Counted from the stretch's first letter, positions 52,004 through 62,088 are shown. The stretch is 64,000 bases of DNA from Chloroflexota bacterium (GCA_013204545.1 JABMNN010000093.1:45683-109682); one strand, 5' to 3'. Notes: generated by a model from the sequence alone, not told the origin. Numbers and translations are program-made.

Positions 52004-53305
52004 TTGTTTTCCGACACAAACATAACGTCAATGCCGAACTTAGCCCAACTCCTTACAACAAAATCTTCCGCCGAGTATAGACGCGTATTCGATCTTTGCA
52101 GGGCGATTTCTGGCGAGTTCGATGACATAGACGCGGTGTATGTAGTCGGTGGAGTAGTACGTGATCTAATTCTTGAGCGTGCCCCTAATGACATAGATAT
52201 TTCCGTAGTCGGTAATGCACGAGGATTTTCTGAAGCTCTTGCGTCAGGTTTGGGCGTGAATTCTCCGGTAGAGTCACAGTTTCTTACTTTCAAAATCAAC
52301 GCGGTTGATTTGAAGTTAGGTGGTTCGTCCATCGATGTTGTCACTGCGAGGTCCGAAACCTATTCCGAGCCTGCTGCCCTACCTGAAATTGCTGTTTCGT
52401 CGATTAGTGACGATCTAAAGCGACGTGATTTTACGATCAATGCGATGGCACTGTCGCTTTCGAATTCAAATTGGGGCAACTTGGTCGATCCGGCAAATGG
52501 GTTTGGCGATGTGATGCGCAAGCGAATCAAGGTACTTCATGCTGGCAGTTTCGTTGATGATCCGACGCGGATATTCCGAGCAGTTCGATATGCTACAAGA
52601 CTTGGTTTTTCAATCGACTCTCGAACTAGTTGGTTGATGTCCGAGTCACTTGCCTACGTAGATCGTCTAAGTGGAACACGAATCAGAAATGAATTCGAAC
52701 AATTGCTCGGCGAGTCAAAAAGGACAGACATGCTTCGAATGTCCGAGGAAATGGGCTTGATCGGCGCGATGAGTCCCGGATTGAGGATCGGATCGAAAGC
52801 GCTTCAAGTATTGGATTCTCAGGAGGAACTCGGAACCCTTTCAACTGACTTAACGGACCTGCTTGCAATTGCAACTTTCGGTCTCAATGAAGACGAAGCT
52901 ACCAGGGTGATAGAACGTTTTGACGCCCCTGCCGAGTGGGGTGAGTCGATTACCGGGAACACCAGACTTGCAAAGCATGTTGCACTGCTCGATAGACCGA
53001 ACATTCTTCCGAGTGAATTGGTCGAGATACTTGATCAAATTCCGTTGGCCTCAATTAGGGCGCACATCGCAGTCGGCCCGCCTCTCCCCCGTCGCGACAA
53101 ACTCAACGATTACATGGAAAGGATCAGGTTCATCAAACCTGATCTGACTGGGATTGACCTAATAAAAGCTGGCATTCCAGAGGGTCCGATAATAGGGAAA
53201 CTGATCTGCATAGTGAAACGAGCGAAACTCGATGGTCATGTCCGTTCAAGGCAAGAAGAACTAGAACTTGCTTTGAACCGATTGCCAGGATTTCTCACTA
53301 ATTAA
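52004..53305 (+). CDS. cca: CCA tRNA nucleotidyltransferase / poly(A) polymerase family
   Basis: A 433-residue class II nucleotidyltransferase that adds or repairs the 3'-CCA end of tRNAs. The head has VYVVGGVVRDLIL (GG-x-V-R-D) and NDIDISVVG (metal Asp pair), then RRDFTINAMALSL and DDPTRIFRAVRYATRLGF, which form the nucleotide-binding motifs. The C-terminal helical part is typical. TTG at 52004 opens the frame; ATG at 52031 (MPNLAQLL) is an equally good start. It is divergent from the DsbA-like gene with about 65 bases between. The several encoded CCA ends in this window mean the enzyme would mainly do repair. Confidence 0.95.
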   Translation: MFSDTNITSMPNLAQLLTTKSSAEYRRVFDLCRAISGEFDDIDAVYVVGGVVRDLILERAPNDIDISVVGNARGFSEALASGLGVNSPVESQFLTFKINAVDLKLGGSSIDVVTARSETYSEPAALPEIAVSSISDDLKRRDFTINAMALSLSNSNWGNLVDPANGFGDVMRKRIKVLHAGSFVDDPTRIFRAVRYATRLGFSIDSRTSWLMSESLAYVDRLSGTRIRNEFEQLLGESKRTDMLRMSEEMGLIGAMSPGLRIGSKALQVLDSQEELGTLSTDLTDLLAIATFGLNEDEATRVIERFDAPAEWGESITGNTRLAKHVALLDRPNILPSELVEILDQIPLASIRAHIAVGPPLPRRDKLNDYMERIRFIKPDLTGIDLIKAGIPEGPIIGKLICIVKRAKLDGHVRSRQEELELALNRLPGFLTN

Positions 53306-54237
53306 GCTTCGTCTTCAGGAAGTGCCCGCTCAACGTGGGATCCACCCCATTCAGATGCCCTTCGAGCTAGCCGTTCACGGTGGAACATGTACTGATTCGC
53401 AAGAGCAGAATGGTTCCCAAAGTAATCACGCGCCCAGTCTGCGGCGTAAGTAAGCGACGCTTTTTCAGGCAATTTGTACCACTTGCGGAGAGCCCGCAAT
53501 ATATGTCGGTCGACTATGAACGATTCTGATTTGTCGAGCGAGAAGGCTAATACGCAATCGGCGACTTTCTCACCTACCCCATAAAGAGCGACAAGCGCCT
53601 CTCTGGCATCTGCGTACGTAGCCTCGCGCAAATCAGTCAATTTCAGTTGACCTAGGGAGACAGCCTCAGCCGCTGGAACTAAGTACTTGGCTCGAAATCC
53701 AAACCCTAGATTACGTAGGAACTGCTCACCGGCTTCGGCAACAACTTCTGGTTCAGGGAAAGTCACATCACGAACTTCTGGACCTATCGAAAAACCCAAT
53801 TGCTCAGCAGCGGATCCTACGTTCAATTTGATTCTAGGGATATTCGACGTACTCGAAGTGATGAAACTAAACAGGCATTCCCATGGATCTTGGCGAAGAA
53901 CCCGTAACCCCGGATATCCTCGTACCGCGGGGCCAAGGCAAGGATCATCGCCAAATTTTGAGCGGAATCCGTCGATGTCTTGATCCTGACCAAAATACTC
54001 CATCATCGAGTGTTCCAGCCCTTTGACGCCGTTGTCGTCTCGTGGTGTAACCACGACTCCCCCGCCAACCTCGCTGACGTTGACCACTCTACGTCCGACC
54101 ACACCACGATAACCGCCGGTATCCTCCTGCCACCATCGAAACGACTGTCCGCCGTCCAGAGTCGCTCCAACATCCACGTAACCTAGAGGAAGGAAAACGG
54201 AGTTAACGGTCGTTGTGTTGTTTTCGAAAATTGTCAC
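53302..54237 (-). CDS. ogg: 8-oxoguanine DNA glycosylase (OGG1-like)
   Basis: A 311-residue OGG1-type glycosylase/AP lyase, which removes 8-oxoguanine opposite C. The N-terminal domain contains LDGGQSFRWWQ, and the helix-hairpin-helix contains LYGVGEKVADCVLAFS, keeping the catalytic Lys and the Cys of the G-V-G-x-K-V-A-D-C motif. The Asp follows in FIVDRHILRAL. The length corresponds to the full two-domain OGG1 type rather than the short Ogg2 type. Its GTG start overlaps the dinG stop by 4 bases, so both DNA-metabolism genes are coupled. The 3' end overlaps cca by 4 bases. Confidence 0.93.
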   Translation of the reverse strand: MTIFENNTTTVNSVFLPLGYVDVGATLDGGQSFRWWQEDTGGYRGVVGRRVVNVSEVGGGVVVTPRDDNGVKGLEHSMMEYFGQDQDIDGFRSKFGDDPCLGPAVRGYPGLRVLRQDPWECLFSFITSSTSNIPRIKLNVGSAAEQLGFSIGPEVRDVTFPEPEVVAEAGEQFLRNLGFGFRAKYLVPAAEAVSLGQLKLTDLREATYADAREALVALYGVGEKVADCVLAFSLDKSESFIVDRHILRALRKWYKLPEKASLTYAADWARDYFGNHSALANQYMFHRERLARRASEWGGSHVERALPEDEA

Positions 54238-57044
54238 TCAAATGTCCTATTGCGCCAAGTCTCTAATAGATGGAACAAGCGCTCAGTACTTACTCGACGT
54301 ACGGTACATCTCGGCAGCGAAGCTTGGAACTTCACTCCGTAGTTTTTTGTCACGATTCGATTGTCGAGAATTACGAACACACCGCGATCAGTACTTGATC
54401 GGATCAAACGACCAAAACCCTGTCGAAAGCGTTGAACTGCTTCCGGGATACTGTACTCGCTAAATCCGTCCTCGAATTTTTCACTACGAGCCGCTACGAT
54501 CGGATCCGATGGCACAGGGAAAGGCAATCTCGCCATCACTAGAGCGTCAAGTGATGCTCCCTGAAGGTCAACACCTTCCCAGAGACTACTTGTTCCCAAT
54601 GCTATGGTTGGTCCCTCCTCCGCAAGCATTCGCATGATTCGAGCCGGTGAACCATCTGCTCCCTGAGCGATTACTCGAATTCCCTGCTGTGTCAGCACCG
54701 ACGATATCGCTTTTCTCGCGTTGTCCAGAGCGGATATTGACGTGAACAGAGTAAGTACACGTCCGGCACTGGATTTAGCGATGTCGATAAGTACTGCTGC
54801 AGTGGCGTTCGCGAATCCGGGATCACCTGGTGCAGGCATATCTTCCGGCACGGCGATTAGCGTGTTTTTTTTGTAATCGTATGGTGAACCCAAAACGAGA
54901 TCGGTTCCAGTTTCCAATCCAATAGAATTTCGGAATCGCTCGAAATTCTTCTCGTACGCTACTGTCGCTCCTGTAAGAACCACGGTTTTTCCAGAACAAA
55001 ACAAGGCTTGATTGAGCTTTGTCGAGACATCGAGCGGTGCGCCGTTGATGTCGGTTCCTCGGTTTCCAGATTGAGCACGTAGCCAGTAGACGCTATCTTC
55101 CTGTGGCTCAGGAATAGCTTCGCGCAAAGAAGTGGCCGCCGCTTCGATGGAATCTTTGACACTGAAGGAATCAAGAACGAGTCCTTCAGCAGAACTGTCT
55201 TTTGTAGCAGATGCCTGTTCGCAAAGCTCACCGAGATGAGCTGCAACTTCCAATAACCGTGTGTTTGCGTTCTCCCAGGCGATTTCCAGATTATCCCAAG
55301 TAGATTGCCTCCGCACCGTGTCGGTCAGGCGCAGTTCTGACCGTTGTTGAGATCCTCTTGCGGCCGTATCAGCGATCTCTGTCGCCATATCGAACATGAT
55401 CGATGCATTTTGGATTGCCGCTTCAACAGCTCCGGTCGCTTGCAACCCTATGTTGGTCGAGGCATCTAACGCGTTTACTGCACCCTTTAATATCACTCCG
55501 GCAAGACGGGCAATAATCCCCCGTGCTCCAGTCAGCTGTCGAAGTTCATTTTCTAGTTGCAGTTGGTTTACTGAAAATCCTAGATGAGACGTTGCCGTAG
55601 ATTCTAGGTGGTGCGCCTCGTCAATTATCAGCACGTCGTAGTCAGGAAGTAGACCTCCGCCCATCGCTATATCTGACATCAGAAGTGCGTGGTTGATGAT
55701 TAAGACGTTTGAGGCGTTTGCCTGATTTCGTGCCTTGCGCAGGAAACAAGGTCCGTCGTTGGACGGGCACATCACCGCTCCTTGTGCGGAAAATCTACCG
55801 AACATCGAAGTCAGTCGCCCGAGAGCCAGTTCAGTGCGGTCGCCGGTTTCGGTATCACGAAGCCAGACCAAGAGTTTGGAAAGGAGTTTTGATTCTAGAT
55901 CATTCGGTTGCGTACTCAAGACCGCGTTCTGCCAGCGTTTAAAACAGACGTAGTTCGCTCTGCCTTTTAGTTGGGATACACGCATTTTGTCGGGAGATTC
56001 ACCGAACTCGGTCAACGCTGTCCTGGTGATCTCGATGTCTTTAGTGATCAACTGTTCCTGGAGGTTGATCGTGTTGGTCGATATAACTACTTTTGCTCCG
56101 GTGCGCATTGCATGTAGGATCGTTGGAATCAGATAAGCCAAAGATTTACCGACACCGGTTCCAGCTTCGACTACGAGATGTTCACCATTTTCAATTGCTG
56201 ATGCGATGGCTTTCGCCATTTCGACCTGTTCTGGTCGTGACTCAAAGCCCGGCAGTGATTTCTCGAGTGAACCGCCTCCACCAAAAATATCATCAACAGC
56301 GACGGAAATTTCCTGTGTGGCATTGTCATCCTTGTCGTACTTGTGCGGCTTGATTGACGGAGTTTTTCCAGATGAACGGAGTCGTAATGACAACTCTTTA
56401 GGATCGATTCCTGTGAGGCTGTCGCTGGTCGGCAACAGTGGAGAATCGTCACGATCCAGAATCCTACTAACCAGAGCGGCGAGAGGGGTTCGAGAGTGTT
56501 CACCAAGTTTTTTGATCTGCTCAAGAACCGGACGGTCAAAGCCTTCGATAATTCCGACTAGGTAAAGAAATAGATCTCGTGTGACGAGAGCATCGGAAAG
56601 TGCTCGATGCGGATTGTCGTGTGAGAATCCGAATCGTTGAGAGAGGCGTCTAAGACTATATTCAGGGCCCGCTGGAAGCGCAATTTCAGCCATCGACATG
56701 GTGTCGTATAGTCCATCTGGCTTCACTCCATGTGACCGCAGGAAAGATGCATCAAAGCCAACGTTGTGACCAATGAGCGGAATACCTGCGATGAAATCAG
56801 CGACATCTGATTTAACTTCATCCCAAACGGGAGCAGAGTCGACATCTTCTTGGGTTATGCCGGTCAGCCCGACGATGAAAGTGGATAATTTTCTCTGGGG
56901 ATTTACGAGTGCACTGAATGTATCGACCTGTTCACCGTCGATAAATTTGACGGCGCCGACCTCGATGATGTGATCAGATTTTGAGTCAACGCCCGTCGTT
57001 TCGAGATCGAGCGCAATTAACGTGTCTTGGTGGATGCCAGGCAA
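54234..57044 (-). CDS. dinG: DinG-type helicase with N-terminal 3'-5' exonuclease domain
   Basis: A 936-residue fusion of a DnaQ-like DEDD exonuclease (LDLETTGVDSKSDHIIEVG at residue 13, IGHNVGFDASFL, HRALSDALVT) and an XPD/DinG superfamily 2 helicase. The helicase has Walker A VVEAGTGVGKSLAYL near residue 293, IIDEAHHLES near 470, and motif VI QRFRQGFGRLIRSSTDRG near 880. The cluster region YVCFKRW with CPSNDGPCFLRK shows three of the four Cys that hold the XPD/DinG Fe-S cluster, so cluster binding is uncertain. It resolves DNA:RNA hybrids and other structures. Confidence 0.94.
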   Translation of the reverse strand: MPGIHQDTLIALDLETTGVDSKSDHIIEVGAVKFIDGEQVDTFSALVNPQRKLSTFIVGLTGITQEDVDSAPVWDEVKSDVADFIAGIPLIGHNVGFDASFLRSHGVKPDGLYDTMSMAEIALPAGPEYSLRRLSQRFGFSHDNPHRALSDALVTRDLFLYLVGIIEGFDRPVLEQIKKLGEHSRTPLAALVSRILDRDDSPLLPTSDSLTGIDPKELSLRLRSSGKTPSIKPHKYDKDDNATQEISVAVDDIFGGGGSLEKSLPGFESRPEQVEMAKAIASAIENGEHLVVEAGTGVGKSLAYLIPTILHAMRTGAKVVISTNTINLQEQLITKDIEITRTALTEFGESPDKMRVSQLKGRANYVCFKRWQNAVLSTQPNDLESKLLSKLLVWLRDTETGDRTELALGRLTSMFGRFSAQGAVMCPSNDGPCFLRKARNQANASNVLIINHALLMSDIAMGGGLLPDYDVLIIDEAHHLESTATSHLGFSVNQLQLENELRQLTGARGIIARLAGVILKGAVNALDASTNIGLQATGAVEAAIQNASIMFDMATEIADTAARGSQQRSELRLTDTVRRQSTWDNLEIAWENANTRLLEVAAHLGELCEQASATKDSSAEGLVLDSFSVKDSIEAAATSLREAIPEPQEDSVYWLRAQSGNRGTDINGAPLDVSTKLNQALFCSGKTVVLTGATVAYEKNFERFRNSIGLETGTDLVLGSPYDYKKNTLIAVPEDMPAPGDPGFANATAAVLIDIAKSSAGRVLTLFTSISALDNARKAISSVLTQQGIRVIAQGADGSPARIMRMLAEEGPTIALGTSSLWEGVDLQGASLDALVMARLPFPVPSDPIVAARSEKFEDGFSEYSIPEAVQRFRQGFGRLIRSSTDRGVFVILDNRIVTKNYGVKFQASLPRCTVRRVSTERLFHLLETWRNRTFE

Positions 57045-57191
57045 TTATCGGTGGTGAGTGTCGACTGAGAGGTGGAAATATCGGTTGTACGACGGCGCTG
57101 ATTCGACTGTATCGGAATCCCGGTACAACGAAGCGGAGTATTGTAGGAATCTTGAGCAGAATTCAATCGGATAATGCCTGATGATAAATGC

Positions 57192-58256
57192 CTAAAATCC
57201 GGCTGATTTCAGTACGTATTCGACGTTATCGAAACCCGATTCCAACTCTTTAGCGTCAATCGCTCGAATCACATCAGTCATGGCAGCGTTCACCGGTGTG
57301 TCGATTCCTACGGTTGCCCCCTGCTGGCAAACAAACCCGTTCATCTGATATATCTCCGTCGGTCGTCCCTTGACCACGTCTTGCGCCATCGATGGGCGCC
57401 AGTTGGCACCTGACGATTTCTCAGCCAGTTCTCCGTCCAGTGCCTCGTAGACGTCGCCGAGAAAAGCATCTGCCCACACTTGTGCCGATTTTCCACCGAA
57501 ATTCTCTACATTATGACCGAGTGCCAGGCCAACTGATGCGACTTCCTGCGCAAGTCGGATTTGTAATTCACGCCCTCGGGCATGTTTGTTTAGATCTGAC
57601 ATACCCATGCCACTCGAAGCAGCGACAGGGTTCCCCATTGAGTTTTGACTGAGTTTCGCCCAGCGTTCACCCCAGAGATTAGTCGTTACTTTCCCGCCAT
57701 CAATGGGATCTAGTATTTCGATCAACTCATGAAGTCTTAGAGTGTCGCTTCCATCATGATTCCCCGCTCGGAACACGATATGCCCGTTGTCACGCTGTCG
57801 GGCGCCGCCGGGTCTTTCGACCTTGCCGGCCTCCCACATAGCTACCGAGATGCTCGACATAACGAGTCCAACCGCTCGAACAGCGCCGACAGCTTCGGCA
57901 ATGGCAGGGTCAGTCCAGGTGTTCTGTGAGGAAACGATATAACCGTTTAGTTTTACGAATTTGTTAATAAACGTTGCCGCCCAGAAGGTGTCATAGGCCT
58001 TGACCGCCACGAAGCCGATATCGAATTGCTCTTTACGCGCAATCAATTCGTTTTCGTGAAGGTGAAACATCGTTGGGTATGCGACAAATGAATCGTGTGG
58101 ACCGTCAACTTTGAGACCATCTTTTCGAATTGTTTCAACTTGTTCATTCCACGGATCGACCAATGTAACATCATGTCCAGTGTGGGATAGCCATCCGCCA
58201 AGGTACGAACCCACAGCGCCGGCTCCGATGAAGATAATTCGTTTCTTATCTGACAT
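57192..58256 (-). CDS. Ketopantoate reductase-like dehydrogenase (ApbA/PanE family)
   Basis: A 354-residue NADP-dependent enzyme of the 2-dehydropantoate 2-reductase family. Seen: IIFIGAGAVGSYLGGWLSHTG (Rossmann start), VKAYDTFWAA, SSQNTWTDPAIAEAVG in place of the usual Q-N-G, and SQNSMGNPVAASSGMG near the active Lys region (K replaced by S in L-x-x-N context). The C-terminal helical domain ends with RPSMAQDVVKGRPTEIYQMNG, which fits the family. It is longer than PanE and in a catabolic neighbourhood, so a related 2-oxo acid reductase is at least as likely as pantothenate synthesis. Confidence 0.8.
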   Translation of the reverse strand: MSDKKRIIFIGAGAVGSYLGGWLSHTGHDVTLVDPWNEQVETIRKDGLKVDGPHDSFVAYPTMFHLHENELIARKEQFDIGFVAVKAYDTFWAATFINKFVKLNGYIVSSQNTWTDPAIAEAVGAVRAVGLVMSSISVAMWEAGKVERPGGARQRDNGHIVFRAGNHDGSDTLRLHELIEILDPIDGGKVTTNLWGERWAKLSQNSMGNPVAASSGMGMSDLNKHARGRELQIRLAQEVASVGLALGHNVENFGGKSAQVWADAFLGDVYEALDGELAEKSSGANWRPSMAQDVVKGRPTEIYQMNGFVCQQGATVGIDTPVNAAMTDVIRAIDAKELESGFDNVEYVLKSAGF

Positions 58257-58293
58257 TAATTACTTCTCGATAATTTGGATTGGAATCGTTTGT

Positions 58294-59553
58294 TTAGTCG
58301 TAATAAATGGCTTCTGAACCGGCATTACGACGGTCGGTACTGTTTATGAACTCCTCTTGAATTTCCGGGGGCGGATATGTGTATCGCTTGTTCGACATCA
58401 TCCATCCTTCAGCTTTTTCGTTGCTGGTTCGCACGGTTGCGTCTTGACGATCTTTTACAGAAACCTTTAGTCGAGTACCTAATCCTGGCTCAGTCGGTGC
58501 CATGAGGTATCCATCTTGAATTACAAAATCAGGTTCGATGAAATCACGGTACCAACCAAGATGCATGGCTCGGTTGTATTCCATAATCATCACATTCGGA
58601 GTAGCCATTGCGATATGAGCACATGCGAACATATTCACCGGCCCCACACAGTCATGCGGTGCGATCGGCATCTGGTGAACTGAGGCGAGGATAGCAATCT
58701 TCTTCACCTCGGATATACCACCTGTCCAAGTAAGGTCTGGCATCGTTATTCGTGCCGCTGACGACTCTATAAACCGTCGGTGCTGATATCGAGTCATTAA
58801 ACGCTCAGCCGCGGCGATTGGGGTTGATGTCGCCGACTGTAATCGCACGTGCGCCTGCTCGTTCAAGGGAGAAATCAGCTCTTCGTGCCACATCGGACGC
58901 AGCGGCTCCATCTCTTGAACGATTCGTATGGCGTTTGGAAGATTCCACTTGGCATGGCCATCGTTTGCAACTTCGATCTCCATACCGAGTTTGTCGCGGA
59001 TTTCTCTCAACGGGCGTAATGCCCAATCGAGGTCGTCCTTAAACAGAATCTGACCGTCCGACTCTCTGGCAATGAAGTCTGTTGGGGACATCTTCATCCC
59101 AGTGATTCCCTGATCGAGTAGTCGTTTAGCTACACCGACAGGGTCAGTCCAAACGTCGTAGCCGTCAGTGACTTCGCCGTATACTCCGAGCGTGTTATAG
59201 ACCTTGATTCGATGACGGGTACCACCACCGAGGATCTCAAATATAGGCATCTGTAGTGCCTGTCCTTTGATATCCCAGAGAGCCACATCCAAGGCAGATA
59301 TCGCTCTCAGTTCAGCACCGCCGTAACCGGCATGATCGGATAATCTGAACATTGTCTGCCAGTGGCGTTCTATTTCCGCAGGATCTCGACCTATAAGCAG
59401 CGGACCGAAGTGATCATGAATAGCTGATTCAACCGTCGATGCGGCGTACCAGGTTTCACCGAGTCCGATGAGTCCGGTGTCAGTATGGACTTGAACGAAG
59501 ATTAGATCGGGGAATTGACCGACTCGAATGGTGTCAATCTTGGAAATAATCAT
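58294..59553 (-). CDS. Enolase-superfamily dehydratase, tandem copy A
   Basis: A 419-residue mandelate racemase-type protein. MIISKIDTIRVGQFPD leads into the capping domain. The barrel has ALWDIKGQALQMPIFEILGG, a MKMSPTDF loop after strand 2, VANDGHAKWN (metal Asp with His), MWHEEL, AAAERLM and IAPHDCVGP (catalytic His). It shares long blocks with the upstream gene, for example SDHAGYGGAELRAIS, so the two arose by tandem duplication. The start overlaps the stop of the upstream gene by 4 bases (ATGA). Confidence 0.86.
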   Translation of the reverse strand: MIISKIDTIRVGQFPDLIFVQVHTDTGLIGLGETWYAASTVESAIHDHFGPLLIGRDPAEIERHWQTMFRLSDHAGYGGAELRAISALDVALWDIKGQALQMPIFEILGGGTRHRIKVYNTLGVYGEVTDGYDVWTDPVGVAKRLLDQGITGMKMSPTDFIARESDGQILFKDDLDWALRPLREIRDKLGMEIEVANDGHAKWNLPNAIRIVQEMEPLRPMWHEELISPLNEQAHVRLQSATSTPIAAAERLMTRYQHRRFIESSAARITMPDLTWTGGISEVKKIAILASVHQMPIAPHDCVGPVNMFACAHIAMATPNVMIMEYNRAMHLGWYRDFIEPDFVIQDGYLMAPTEPGLGTRLKVSVKDRQDATVRTSNEKAEGWMMSNKRYTYPPPEIQEEFINSTDRRNAGSEAIYYD

Positions 59554-60890
59554 TGGGCGTCTCCTGTGTCGCCAGTTGGCAATCCACCTTCCTTAAACCA
59601 CGTTGCTATCCCACCACCGGGTCCACCAGTAGGAGAACCTCCGTCGCCGGTAGTGAGTCGTTCGGATATTGGTGAACCTTGGGCTCGAAAGTCCCTGATT
59701 TCTTCCATTTCGGCCCACATTTTGCTTGAGAAATTATCGCCTCCAGCCCAGCCTTCGTCGTTCATGCCGGGGATCATGATTGACTCATCTGTTACTCGAA
59801 GTTCTACGTCTGGACGGTCAAATACTTCTGGGCGGAGTCGCGTCCCTATTCCGGGATTCTGCGGTGCATGGAGCCAACCGTGTTCGATAGGCGGCAGTGG
59901 ATCGACGAACTCTCCGTACCATCCGTACAAATACGGTCTGACGTGCTCCATGATCATCGCGTTTGGCGAATTCATACATATGTGAGCACATGCAAAGATG
60001 TTTACCGGTCCAGTAGCATCGTGGGGAGCTACCGGCACCTGATGAGCCGATGCCATAACTGCAATGCGATGTGTCTCGCTAATCCCACCGGTCCAAATCA
60101 GGTCAGGCATCACGATCTGCGCAGATCCGTTCTCGATGAATTCGCGAAGTTGCCAACGGGTAAGCAGGCGCTCCGAAATACATACTGGCGTGCTCGTTGC
60201 TTCTTGCAGTTGACGCAAAGCGTCGGGATTCAGCAGTGGCATAAGATCTTCCTGCCACATGATGTCGAGTGGTTCCATCTCTTTAGCAATCTGAATTGCG
60301 ACTGGAAGAGCCCATTTACCGTGACCGTCGTTGGCGATTTTTATATCGTCTCCTACGGCATCACGCACATCTCTAAATGGCTTCAACACGTAATCCAGTT
60401 CTTTAGGTGCGAGGTACTGACCCTCAGTCGGGGTCGCTATTGGTATAGTCGGCCCCATCTTCATCGCGATGATCCCATCGGCGATCAGTTCTTTTGCCAG
60501 ATCGCCACAACCCTCAAACGGTGCTCCGGTCGCATACACTCGGATTTTCTTTCGCACGGCGCCGCCGAGAAGCTCGTAGACAGGGACTCCGGCTGCCTGT
60601 CCTTTGATATCCCATAGAGCCATATCAATTGCAGATAACGCTCGTAGCTCGGCTCCTCCATATCCTGCGTGGTCGGACAATCTGAACATATTCAACCAGT
60701 GTCGTTCGATAGCGAATGGATCTCGTCCAACGACTAGTGGTGCGAAGTGATCATGTACAGCCGACTCAACCGTTTTTGACGCATACCATGTCTCACCCAA
60801 CCCAATCAGACCGGTGTCGGTGTGAATTCGTACCCAAATTACGTCAGCAGGATCGCTAACACGAACTGTTTCAATATGTTTGATCTTCAA
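59550..60890 (-). CDS. Enolase-superfamily dehydratase, tandem copy B
   Basis: A paralogue of the downstream gene with the same blocks (ALWDIKGQAAGVPVYELLGG, IANDGHGKWA, MWQEDL, CISERLL, VAPHDATGP). A longer frame from 61052 exists, but TTG at 60890 (KIKHIETVRV) matches the family start and gives 446 residues; GAGG lies about 12 bases upstream. The C-terminus carries an extra 40-residue Gly/Thr-rich low-complexity tail. It is divergent from the MDR dehydrogenase. The pair probably acts on related acid sugars. Confidence 0.84.
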   Translation of the reverse strand: MKIKHIETVRVSDPADVIWVRIHTDTGLIGLGETWYASKTVESAVHDHFAPLVVGRDPFAIERHWLNMFRLSDHAGYGGAELRALSAIDMALWDIKGQAAGVPVYELLGGAVRKKIRVYATGAPFEGCGDLAKELIADGIIAMKMGPTIPIATPTEGQYLAPKELDYVLKPFRDVRDAVGDDIKIANDGHGKWALPVAIQIAKEMEPLDIMWQEDLMPLLNPDALRQLQEATSTPVCISERLLTRWQLREFIENGSAQIVMPDLIWTGGISETHRIAVMASAHQVPVAPHDATGPVNIFACAHICMNSPNAMIMEHVRPYLYGWYGEFVDPLPPIEHGWLHAPQNPGIGTRLRPEVFDRPDVELRVTDESIMIPGMNDEGWAGGDNFSSKMWAEMEEIRDFRAQGSPISERLTTGDGGSPTGGPGGGIATWFKEGGLPTGDTGDAQ

Positions 60891-61053
60891 GTTGTGTTTT
60901 TGCCTCACATAAGAATTACGAAAATTCAGTCCAGATGGTCGCCGAGTATACACCGCGGTGGGGTTAGAATTCCGTTGCGAAATTACGAACATGGTGTTTA
61001 CATGTGCCGGTTCATCGATATCCAGAGAGCAGCCAGATGCAAAGAGGAACAAA

Positions 61054-62019
61054 TTGAAAGCAGCCAGAGTCGTAGCGCGTCGAAAGATTGAATTCCTCGA
61101 CGTGCCAGAACCAGGATCACTTGAAGATAGTGAAGTTCGGATAAAACTCGAATCGCTCTCAATCTGCGGAAGTGATATTTATCTTGAATACGACGCAGAA
61201 CTCCCTGAAGATGATTATCCGTTCGTACCCGGTGCGCCAATGCACGAGTGCGCAGGTGTGGTCGTGGAGAGCAGGGATTCTGACTACAAAGAAGGTCAGA
61301 GAGTAATCGTAATTCCTCGTGAAGTCGCAGGAATGCAAGAACAGTTGGTTCAGACAGCCGACCGGTTAATCAAATTACCTGAGTGGGGCGACTTGTCGGA
61401 ATGGGTCATGTGCCAGCACTCTGGGACCGCACTTTATTCAGCCCGGCATTGGGGCAATCCTCTAGGCAAGAGAATAGCGGTGATCGGTCAAGGTGGAATC
61501 GGTCTGACATTTACTATGATCGCCGAACGCCAGGGAGCCCTGCAGATCGTTGGAATTGACCTCGAAGAGTACCGCTGTCGCAAATCATCTGAACTTGGTG
61601 CAACTCACACGATCAATGCTACTAACGAAGATACTATCGAAGCTTCAACTGAGATCACTGATGGTAAAATGTTCGACGTGGTTGTCGATGCAAGCGGAAA
61701 TCCGGATGGGCTCGGCATTGCTATCGACCTTGTCAAAGAGCAAGGTCAGATAATCTCATTCAGTCTAATTGACCCAACAACCGTGTCTTTCGATCACCGA
61801 AAATGGATGGGCAAGAACATCCAACTGAATGCCACTGTGATCGCGGCAACCCACGAGCCAATTAAGGAAATACGTGACATTGTAGCGTTGAAAGAACGTG
61901 GGTGGATCGATCCTGGTGTGCTCAAAACCCACGACACCACATTCGAAGACGCCCAGAATGCATTTGAAATGTATCGTTTACGTCAAGATGGAGTTATCAA
62001 GGTAGCTATGTCAATCTAG
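61054..62019 (+). CDS. Zinc-type medium-chain dehydrogenase
   Basis: A 321-residue medium-chain dehydrogenase/reductase from TTG at 61054, supported by GAGG six bases before it and by the family-like start KAARVVARRKIEFLDVPEPG. Catalytic zinc ligands are visible in SICGSDIYLEYD (Cys, Asp) and PMHECAGVVVE (His-Glu). The Rossmann part is IAVIGQGGIGLTFTMIAE with VGIDLEEY. The four-Cys structural zinc loop of many relatives is absent. It probably oxidises a polyol or sugar-acid alcohol group and is divergent from the tandem dehydratases. Confidence 0.88.
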   Translation: MKAARVVARRKIEFLDVPEPGSLEDSEVRIKLESLSICGSDIYLEYDAELPEDDYPFVPGAPMHECAGVVVESRDSDYKEGQRVIVIPREVAGMQEQLVQTADRLIKLPEWGDLSEWVMCQHSGTALYSARHWGNPLGKRIAVIGQGGIGLTFTMIAERQGALQIVGIDLEEYRCRKSSELGATHTINATNEDTIEASTEITDGKMFDVVVDASGNPDGLGIAIDLVKEQGQIISFSLIDPTTVSFDHRKWMGKNIQLNATVIAATHEPIKEIRDIVALKERGWIDPGVLKTHDTTFEDAQNAFEMYRLRQDGVIKVAMSI

Positions 62020-62088
62020 ACGAGTCGATGGCATAATCTTTCTATATATTCGACTTGTATTGTTTTTACGCTTAATTAGGAGTTTTGT

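Noticed and set aside
59868..60617. 249-codon plus-strand frame inside the dehydratase copy B gene
   Set aside because: No recognisable motif, and the minus strand carries a conserved enolase-superfamily enzyme.
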